Assembly: GCA_023457255.1 (NCBI GenBank)
Contig: JAEWMB010000022.1
Span: forward strand, 62,001 to 126,000
Length of the DNA: 64,000 nt
From: Bacillota bacterium
GTDB lineage: Bacteria; Bacillota; Clostridia; Lachnospirales; Lachnospiraceae
Direction: 5' to 3'
The translations under genes were made by a program, and so were the position numbers. Under the pieces are notes generated by a model. It had not been told where the DNA came from. It searched no databases and saw only the letters and a list, made by a program, of their open reading frames with translations. Positions 57,862-64,000 of the stretch are shown in pieces (positions within the stretch are counted from its first letter, which is position 1; every line of letters starts with the position of its first letter).

Positions 57862-58221
57862 TAAAGAGTATACAATTTTGCCGGAACTCCTTTAGGTTAA
57901 AATACTTATTTCTGTCCTGGAGTCTGTGGCGCTATATGTCATTTGATAAAGTATAAAATAGTTTATAAAGGTTTAAGAAATATATAAAAATCACTAAAAA
58001 AAGGATTGATTTTTGGTTAAAATACATGTTAAACTATGAGTTTTAGAGGAATCATAGAAATAAGTCGGTAATCAGATTATATAAATCAAAATAATATGAT
58101 AAAATTGAGATAAATCAAGTGGTTTAGCGGTTGCAATAATAGATAGTAACAAGACCATATGACTGAGTATTTTTGTATAGTATTACTGAAAAGTATTAGA
58201 ATCTATTATAAAAATTATACA

Positions 58222-58250
58222 TTGACAATAAGTAACATTAAGATTAAACT
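58222..58250 (+). promoter_or_regulatory. promoter of the carbohydrate importer operon
   Basis: Perfect TTGACA at 58222-58227, 17-base spacer, TAAACT at 58245-58250, 66 bases before the start codon. Confidence 0.65.
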
Positions 58251-58316
58251 AATAACAAAGAACAACCGATTGCGCACTTAGAAACAGTTCTTTAAAACAA
58301 ATTGGGAGGATTAGGT

Positions 58317-59645
58317 ATGAAGAGAAAATTGTTAAGTGTAATTCTAATGATTGCAATGGTAGCTTGTCTATTCACGGGATGTTCCAAGGATTCGGATAAC
58401 TCGTCGAAGACAGGAAGTAACAATGCGGAGGGTTCAAAGTCGTCCGAAGATCCGGTGACACTTACCGTATGGTGCTGGGATCCACAATTTAACTGCTATG
58501 CAATGAATACGGCGGGTGATATTTATACAAAGACTCATCCAAACGTAAAAGTCGAAGTAATTGAAACTGCCTGGGATGATATCCAGACAAAGTTAACTAC
58601 GGCAGTCACCTCTGGTCAGACGAATACGTTACCTGATATTATACTTATGCAGGATAGTGCTTTAGCTAAAAATATCATTAACTACCCGGATGCATTTGCT
58701 GACTTAACTAATTCCGGTATTAAGTTTGATCAGTTCGCGTCATTTAAGACAGCACTAGGCACCATAGATGGCAAAAACTATTCCGTGCCTTTTGATAATG
58801 GTGCGGCAATCACTTGTTTAAGAACAGATATTTTGCAGCAGGCAGGGTATACCTTAGATGATTTTACAAATATCACTTGGAAAGAATTTATTGAAAAAGG
58901 TAAAGTTGTTCTTGAGAAGACAGGCAAACCTTTATTGTCGAATCAAGCAGGTTCCCCGGACCTTTTGATGCTTATGATGCAGAGTGCGGGTACCTGGGTG
59001 CTTGATGAGAATGGAAAAGCAAATTTTAAAGATAACACGGTGTTAAAAGAAGTTATCGATACATATGTAGAACTAGTAAAATCGGGCGTTCTTGTTGAAG
59101 TAAATGACTGGGATCAGTATGTAAGCAGTATTAATAGTACAACAGTTTCCGGTGCAATGAACGGATGCTGGATTGTTGCGACCGTAACTAGTGCGGCAGA
59201 CCAATCCGGTTTGTGGGGAGTAACAAACGTTCCTAAATTATCCGGTACAGGAGCTACGAATTACAGTAGCCAGGGTGGTTCTTCCTGGCTGGTATGTGCC
59301 AATTCTAAAAACAAAGATATCGCGGCAGACTTTTTAGGTGCAACTTTTGGCGGTAGTGTTGAATTATACGAGACGATTCTTCCATCCTCCGGTGCCTTAG
59401 CAACTTACTTACCAGCCGGTGAAAGTGCTGCGTATGCTAATCCACAGGCCTTTTTTGGAGGAGATGCTATTTACTTAAAAATTACAGAGTATGCTTCTAA
59501 CGTGCCTCAGGTTTCTTACGGTGTATACAACTATGAAGCAAGAGATGCGATTGGTTCAGCGATTACCAAGATTGTAGCAGGAGCGGATTATAATAGTGCA
59601 ATTGGAGAAGCACAGAAAGAGTTAGAGTTCCAGATGGGTCAATAA
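58317..59645 (+). CDS. carbohydrate-binding lipoprotein of an ABC importer
   Basis: A 442-residue family 1 solute-binding protein. Signal peptide with lipobox LFTGC (Cys near residue 23), then a short Ser/Asn-rich tether and the binding domain starting VTLTVWCWDPQ. It has the two-lobe pattern of sugar-binding proteins (LPDIILMQDS, YSVPFDNGAA, SQGGSSWLVCANSKNKDIA). The open frame extends five codons further, but ATG 58317 follows GGGAGG by seven bases. First gene of an importer operon whose two permeases follow; a stem-loop separates it from them, as often seen when binding protein is needed in excess. Confidence 0.93.
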   Translation: MKRKLLSVILMIAMVACLFTGCSKDSDNSSKTGSNNAEGSKSSEDPVTLTVWCWDPQFNCYAMNTAGDIYTKTHPNVKVEVIETAWDDIQTKLTTAVTSGQTNTLPDIILMQDSALAKNIINYPDAFADLTNSGIKFDQFASFKTALGTIDGKNYSVPFDNGAAITCLRTDILQQAGYTLDDFTNITWKEFIEKGKVVLEKTGKPLLSNQAGSPDLLMLMMQSAGTWVLDENGKANFKDNTVLKEVIDTYVELVKSGVLVEVNDWDQYVSSINSTTVSGAMNGCWIVATVTSAADQSGLWGVTNVPKLSGTGATNYSSQGGSSWLVCANSKNKDIAADFLGATFGGSVELYETILPSSGALATYLPAGESAAYANPQAFFGGDAIYLKITEYASNVPQVSYGVYNYEARDAIGSAITKIVAGADYNSAIGEAQKELEFQMGQ

Positions 59646-59670
59646 GACCTTTCTATAGGAAAGCAATAGA

Positions 59671-59710
59671 GGGTGTTGTAAGAGTGAGGGGTTGGATTCT
59701 TACAGCACCC
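59671..59710 (+). other. stem-loop between binding protein and permease genes
   Basis: GGGTGTTGTAAGA (59671-59683) pairs over 13 bp (one G-U) with TCTTACAGCACCC (59698-59710). No T-run; probably protects the binding-protein part of the transcript or partially terminates. Confidence 0.7.
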
Positions 59711-59739
59711 CCTATAAGAAATAGGAGGAGGTGCAGGTT

Positions 59740-60624
59740 TTGAAAAAACGCTTACCCATGGAAAAGAGACGAAAGCTAGTTAGTTGGTTATTCATATTAC
59801 CTGCTACACTTTTGATTGCCGGCATGAGTTTTTATCCAATGATAAAGGCTTTTCTTCTATCTTTTACAAAAGGATTTGGAAAGACAAGTGAATTCGTTGG
59901 AACCTACAATTATCAAAGACTATTTCAGGATTCCCTCTTTAAAACGTCACTTGGGAATACCCTTATCTATTTGATTTTACAAGTACCATTGATGCTTTTT
60001 TTAGCTCTGATTTTAGCTTCGTTGTTAAACAATCCGAAGATAAAATGTAAGGGATTATTTCGAACCATGATTTTCTTACCATGTGCAACGTCTTTGGTAT
60101 CTTATTCTATTATATTTCGTTCCATGTTCGCACTCGACGGGTTTGCAAACTCGGTATTGATGAATTTAAATATCATCAGCAGGCCAATTAACTGGCTCGG
60201 AGAGATTTGGCCGGCAAGAATCATCATTGTACTTGCAATTACCTGGAGATGGACCGGATACAATATGATTTTCTATTTATCCGGATTACAAAATATTGAT
60301 CCACAGGTCTATGAGGCTGCTAAAATTGATGGTGCAAGTGTATCACAGCAATTTCGAAAAATCACAATTCCGTTGTTAAGGCCGATTATCTTATTGACTG
60401 CGATTATGTCGACCAATGGGACACTACAGTTATTTGATGAAACAAAGAATTTAACCAATGGTGGACCAGCTAACATGACAATTTCAATTTCACAATACAT
60501 ATATAAATTATCGTTTGAATATTCTCCGCAATTTGGGTATGCGACAACCATTTCCTTTGTGGTATTTTTATTGGTTGCAGTTCTCTCCTTCCTTCAGATG
60601 AAAGTAGGTGATAAACGTGACTAA
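59740..60624 (+). CDS. carbohydrate ABC importer permease 1
   Basis: A 294-residue MalF-type permease with six predicted membrane helices and the EAA loop (EAAKIDGASVSQQFRKITIP, near residue 190-210) that contacts the ATPase. The start is TTG 59740, seven bases after AGGAGGAGG; the GTG at 59731 overlaps that binding site and ATG 59758 lacks one. The last codons overlap the next permease by eight bases. Confidence 0.92.
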   Translation: MKKRLPMEKRRKLVSWLFILPATLLIAGMSFYPMIKAFLLSFTKGFGKTSEFVGTYNYQRLFQDSLFKTSLGNTLIYLILQVPLMLFLALILASLLNNPKIKCKGLFRTMIFLPCATSLVSYSIIFRSMFALDGFANSVLMNLNIISRPINWLGEIWPARIIIVLAITWRWTGYNMIFYLSGLQNIDPQVYEAAKIDGASVSQQFRKITIPLLRPIILLTAIMSTNGTLQLFDETKNLTNGGPANMTISISQYIYKLSFEYSPQFGYATTISFVVFLLVAVLSFLQMKVGDKRD

Positions 60625-61429
60625 AACTAAAATTAAATATTTCTTTGCTTATGCTTTCTTAATTATTGTTTCGTTTATTTCTGTTTTTCCACTTCTCTGG
60701 ATGTTAATCTCAGCAACCAATACAAGTCTTGATGTGATACGTGGAAAGATGAGTTTTGGTACTGCCATAGTGGATAATTTTAAACAGCTTATTCAAACCA
60801 CCCAAATTGGTCAGGCATTGATAAATTCGTTTCGTAATGCGGCTAGTCTTACTATTATAAGTTTAATAGTATGCTCACTTGCAGGATATGCATTTGAGAT
60901 TTATCATGACAGATGGAAAGACGGTGTTATGAAACTCCTGCTCCTATCTATGATGGTACCATTTGCAGCAACTATGATACCGTTATTTACTTGGTTCGGT
61001 AAGATGAATCTCATCAATACGACTGCGGGATTTATGCTACCGTCCATATCTACCGCATTTCTTATCTTTTTATTTCGTCAAAGCTCCAGAAATTTTCCTT
61101 ATGAAATTGTGGAGGCCGCAAGACTGGAAGGAATGTCGGAGATAAGAATCTTTACCAGAATATTCGTACCAATTATGAAACCTACTTATGCAGCAGCAAT
61201 TACCGTTACCTTTATGAACGCTTGGAATAGTTATCTATGGCCATTGGTTATCTTACAGGATAAGAAAAGCCAAACCATGCCTATCTTAATATCCAATTTG
61301 ATTTCGGGTTATACGATTAACTATGGAGTATTAATGTTAGCGGTATCAATTAGTACGTTGCCAACCATTATTATTTTCTTCGTATTACAGAAGAATTTTG
61401 CGGAAGGTATTACCGGAGCCGTGAAATAA
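60617..61429 (+). CDS. carbohydrate ABC importer permease 2
   Basis: A 270-residue MalG-type permease, six predicted membrane helices, with the EAA loop EAARLEGMSEIRIFTRIFVP near residues 170-190. The start is GTG 60617, preceded by AGGTGA and overlapping the end of permease 1. Together with permease 1 and the binding protein it forms an importer that lacks its own ATPase; the MsmK-type ATPase at 12262 is the likely energiser. Confidence 0.92.
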   Translation: MTKTKIKYFFAYAFLIIVSFISVFPLLWMLISATNTSLDVIRGKMSFGTAIVDNFKQLIQTTQIGQALINSFRNAASLTIISLIVCSLAGYAFEIYHDRWKDGVMKLLLLSMMVPFAATMIPLFTWFGKMNLINTTAGFMLPSISTAFLIFLFRQSSRNFPYEIVEAARLEGMSEIRIFTRIFVPIMKPTYAAAITVTFMNAWNSYLWPLVILQDKKSQTMPILISNLISGYTINYGVLMLAVSISTLPTIIIFFVLQKNFAEGITGAVK

Positions 61430-61518
61430 AAATGGCAGATGAATACTTTGAAACTAAGGAGAAGGAAAAAATCCATCTCTTTGGGGAAGTGCGTCAAAAA
61501 ATACTTATGTTATCAAAA

Positions 61519-61542
61519 GGTGCTTAAGCGCCGGAATTGAGG
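61519..61542 (+). promoter_or_regulatory. short leader hairpin before ribosome binding site
   Basis: GGTGC (61519-61523) with GCGCC (61528-61532), TTAA loop, then GGAATTGAGG and the start at 61548. Weaker relative of the elements before hom and the envC-like gene. Confidence 0.4.
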
Positions 61543-61547
61543 TTGTT

Positions 61548-63380
61548 ATGGACAAATTTGTACTTAATATTATACATCGTCCTGAGATGGTACCGGAATA
61601 TGCGGAAAAGGTTACCGGACATGGAAAGGAAGAAGACATAGCCAGAAAAGATTTGTTAACGGAATCTCTTGATATCTTTAAATTTCAGCAGGAGACAGCT
61701 CACAAACACGGATTAAAGACGACAATACAGATGACCTATGCCAGTTTATTTAACGAAGAGGCAATAGCAATAGCCAAGGAGCACCGTGAGGTATATGGAG
61801 ATGAAATAGCATTATCTTTATTAGGGCTTCCCTGCAAAGAATTTCGTGACAAGTATAAGACAAAAGACTTTTGTATCTGGATGTTTTCTATGGAGGATAA
61901 GATTTCAATTGTCAATGACGTATTTCAAAAGTTCTACGATACTTTTGGTTTCTATCCGGAATCGACAGGTTCTTATTACATGGACGCAGATCTAATTAAT
62001 TACATAAAGAAGCAGTATCCAACCGTTAGGTGTGCTGTTGCAACTTGCTTTGAGGAAGGACCGAAAGCTTACCATACCTGTAATAACTCATGGTACACCT
62101 TTATGGACGGGGGACCTTGGAATCCTTGGATTCCGTCAAAACAAAACACCCATGCTCCCGCTGCAAAGGAAGAAGAGGATAGTGGTATTGTTGCCATCCC
62201 TCATTTGTCAAGAGACTTGATTGCCTGTTATGATGGAAACGGCTCAAATTTTGGTACTCATCCACAAAATGTTTTAAGAGGAATGATATATCGTGACAAT
62301 CAATATCCTTATCTGTTTAATATAATAGATCAATACCGTTCCTTGGAGAAATACAACAATGGTTATGCTTATAATATGATGTTTGTTGGTCCCGGCTGGT
62401 TAAATAAGATGGGAAGATGGGAAGCACCATATGAGCTTTTGGCTAAGAGTTATGATGACGGCATGTCTTATTATGGCGAACTAAAAAAGCTCGGTAAGCT
62501 AACGGATATGACGATGGCAGAATTTGCGGATTACTTCCGTGAGAAGAAGACATATACCGAACCGGAATGTGCATTATGGAAGGATATTCTATATGGCTCT
62601 GAGAAGCAGCTTTTTTGGTATTGTGATCCCTTTATGCGTGTTTGTGTAAACATGGATCAGGGAGGAGCTCTCGTGGATTTACGTCCGTATGTATCAAAGC
62701 TTGAATGGCCGGTAGGCATAGGGACAAAGCATATAACCGATGCTTCTTATCCATTTTTGATACAAGAAAAATATCGTGCAGGTTATTTTACACATTATGC
62801 GGGTGAAGGTACGATACGAAGTGCCAAATTGGTTTATAAGGGGGAAGAAGTAGACCTGTGTTTATGCAGAACGAAAGCAGCATTTTCCCAGGAAGGAAAC
62901 ACTAGAATCCTGACCCTTAATCCGGTGGAAATAGAATTTTATGACCTTACGGTCACTCTTCAGACAAGGTATTATTTTGAGGAGGGGAGTTCAGAGATTA
63001 AGATAGAGCGAGCTATTCTAAGTATGTCAGATCCGGAGGCAAAAGTGAATATCAATGAATATATGGTTTGCTGCTATGGTACAACAGAATACTCTGAGGA
63101 TATGACCGGAATTCTCCTGGAATGTATTGGTGAGGATGAAAGAAAGCTTATAACTTACGAGTATAAATGCAGGGAGGAAGAGTTAGAGAAAGCAGTTATG
63201 GTATCTGCCGTTGTTCCTCAGATTAGAACAAAGGTGTCCTTAAGAAGCAGTAAAGAGGAAGCGACGGGATACATCAAGGAAGGATATGCATTTTCTCCTA
63301 TGTTCACGCTGGGTTATCAAACGGTACTAAATGAGAAGGAGGTATATGCAACATGGCTCAAGCTGGAAAAGGAAGACTAA
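61548..63380 (+). CDS. uncharacterised carbohydrate-locus protein (deacetylase/GH-like barrel)
   Basis: A 610-residue cytoplasmic protein with no signal peptide. The first ~300 residues look like a beta/alpha barrel of the polysaccharide deacetylase / glycoside hydrolase 57-like group (an LNIIHRPEMVPEYAEK opening, a FGFYPESTGSYYMDAD segment near residue 140, IPHLSRDLIACYDG near 220). The last ~230 residues are beta-rich, perhaps a sandwich domain. I cannot name the family or the reaction. It follows the importer genes after 118 bases and overlaps the small zinc ribbon gene, and a GH53 galactanase gene follows, so it probably processes an imported oligosaccharide. Confidence 0.7.
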   Translation: MDKFVLNIIHRPEMVPEYAEKVTGHGKEEDIARKDLLTESLDIFKFQQETAHKHGLKTTIQMTYASLFNEEAIAIAKEHREVYGDEIALSLLGLPCKEFRDKYKTKDFCIWMFSMEDKISIVNDVFQKFYDTFGFYPESTGSYYMDADLINYIKKQYPTVRCAVATCFEEGPKAYHTCNNSWYTFMDGGPWNPWIPSKQNTHAPAAKEEEDSGIVAIPHLSRDLIACYDGNGSNFGTHPQNVLRGMIYRDNQYPYLFNIIDQYRSLEKYNNGYAYNMMFVGPGWLNKMGRWEAPYELLAKSYDDGMSYYGELKKLGKLTDMTMAEFADYFREKKTYTEPECALWKDILYGSEKQLFWYCDPFMRVCVNMDQGGALVDLRPYVSKLEWPVGIGTKHITDASYPFLIQEKYRAGYFTHYAGEGTIRSAKLVYKGEEVDLCLCRTKAAFSQEGNTRILTLNPVEIEFYDLTVTLQTRYYFEEGSSEIKIERAILSMSDPEAKVNINEYMVCCYGTTEYSEDMTGILLECIGEDERKLITYEYKCREEELEKAVMVSAVVPQIRTKVSLRSSKEEATGYIKEGYAFSPMFTLGYQTVLNEKEVYATWLKLEKED

Positions 63381-63565
63381 ATTATCGATGTCCTTCTTGT
63401 TTTATGAGAGATATTGATATTGATATGTTTTATGATAAGGATAAAAAGGAATATTATTGTCTTCGCTGCCAGTACACAGGAAGTGAAGGGGATGTGCTTG
63501 AAAAAAATGAGATGGCGAGATTTCGATACCGCAAAATGCTGGAACGCATAACAGAGTTTAACTAG
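63353..63565 (+). CDS. small zinc ribbon protein
   Basis: A 70-residue protein with two CxxC pairs (CPSC near residue 13 and CLRC near 37), spaced like a zinc ribbon, then a basic helical tail (EMARFRYRKMLERI). The start overlaps the previous gene by 28 bases and has an AGGAGG ribosome binding site, so it is translationally coupled. Function unknown; may bind nucleic acid or a protein partner. Confidence 0.65.
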   Translation: MAQAGKGRLNYRCPSCFMRDIDIDMFYDKDKKEYYCLRCQYTGSEGDVLEKNEMARFRYRKMLERITEFN

Positions 63566-63707
63566 CGAACGCAAGGGATTGTTGCTGCCCAAAATGAAAA
63601 AAGGCTAAGAGGAAAAACGAAGGAAAAAGGGAACCGTATAAATATACTGGAAAGTAATGTTACAAAATGAAGAAAATATTATGAGAAATTAAAAAGGAGG
63701 TAGTCTT

Positions 63708-64000
63708 GTGGATAAAAAAATAAAGGTATTATCCATAGTTCTCTGCTTCATTATGATGTTAACTAGTTTTCAGATCAATACAAAAGAGACTAAAGCAGCA
63801 GCTAGCTTTGCTTATGGTGCTGATGTGGGGTGGTTAAATCAGCTAGAAAACTCAGGGGTTACCTGGGTTGACGATTATGGCTACACAAAGGATGCACTTC
63901 AAATTCTAAAAGATCATGGAATTGATTCGATTCGACTGCGCTTGTTTGTAAATCCTCCCACAAACTTTACCTGGACAAAGAAGGATGGGACAATATGTAT
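63708..64000 (+). CDS. GH53 endo-beta-1,4-galactanase (3' truncated by window)
   Basis: Starts at GTG 63708, seven bases after AAAAAGGAGG, and runs out of the window after 97 codons. Residues 1-33 are a signal peptide; the mature part opens with FAYGADVGWLNQLENSGVTW and continues with ILKDHGIDSIRLRLFVNPP, the N-terminal strand and helix pattern of family 53 galactanases, which cut the beta-1,4-galactan side chains of rhamnogalacturonan-I. The catalytic glutamates lie beyond the window. Confidence 0.88.
   Translation, partial: MDKKIKVLSIVLCFIMMLTSFQINTKETKAAASFAYGADVGWLNQLENSGVTWVDDYGYTKDALQILKDHGIDSIRLRLFVNPPTNFTWTKKDGTIC

Larger units (their letters stand above)
57622..58316. other. 695-base intergenic region
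   Basis: Starts with about 160 bases of almost pure purine on the plus strand (57640-57800), then the chemoreceptor terminator, then AT-rich DNA and the promoter of the importer operon at 58222-58250. No gene seen; a minus-strand frame here is hydrophobic low complexity caused by the purine tract. Confidence 0.6.

Noticed and set aside
57611..57875. Hydrophobic minus-strand ORFs
   Set aside because: Produced by the purine-rich tract read on the complementary strand; no start signal or recognisable domain.

Overview
The window looks like chromosome from an AT-rich, low-GC Gram-positive anaerobe of the Clostridia, most likely a plant-fibre-degrading Lachnospiraceae relative such as the Lachnoclostridium phytofermentans group. 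This is an inference from strong purine-rich ribosome binding sites with ATG, GTG and TTG starts, many Rho-independent terminators, YitT, YgiQ and CdaR-type families, a spore photoproduct lyase-like gene (endospore former) and very large secreted pectin-degrading enzymes. I saw no tRNA, rRNA, CRISPR array, insertion sequence or phage gene.

Layout. 1-6120: the 3' part of a tightly packed operon with an ABC exporter, a sugar nucleotidyltransferase, a helical-repeat protein, a class III aminotransferase and two radical SAM enzymes. It looks like an uncharacterised small-molecule or modified-peptide pathway. 6369-12018: an AAC(3)-type acetyltransferase, YgiQ radical SAM protein, an SDR oxidoreductase, a small secreted protein and a YitT membrane protein. 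12262-35906: a pectin (rhamnogalacturonan-I) locus: an MsmK-type sugar-transport ATPase, a solute-binding lipoprotein without neighbouring permeases, and two giant secreted multidomain enzymes (3876 and 2718 residues). Both giants carry a PL11-type rhamnogalacturonan lyase and CE12-type SGNH acetylesterase domains, and they share a C-terminal module of unknown function.

36291-42101: a CdaR/PucR-type regulator followed by ftsE, ftsX, an EnvC-like M23 protein and a CtpA-like S41 protease, a cell-wall hydrolysis and division module. 42122-44747 (minus strand): SDR, SplB-like radical SAM and a nucleosidase-like protein. 45127-49879: an aspartate-family amino acid cluster (ACT regulator, homoserine dehydrogenase, proposed ApgM-type homoserine kinase, aspartokinase). 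50014-55188: release factor 3, a DHHW-type surface protein, an ECF sigma factor with its likely anti-sigma partner, and a small acidic membrane protein. 55555-64000: a chemoreceptor, a carbohydrate ABC importer, an uncharacterised 610-residue protein, a small zinc ribbon protein and the start of a GH53 endo-beta-1,4-galactanase. The last region is probably a sense-import-degrade locus for the galactan side chains of the same pectin attacked by the giant enzymes; the single MsmK ATPase could energise both import systems.

At the RNA level the most notable pattern is a short GC-capped hairpin placed directly upstream of the ribosome binding site of at least five unrelated genes (39165, 40788, 45671, 47245, 55555), with looser versions at 5125, 45127 and 61548.
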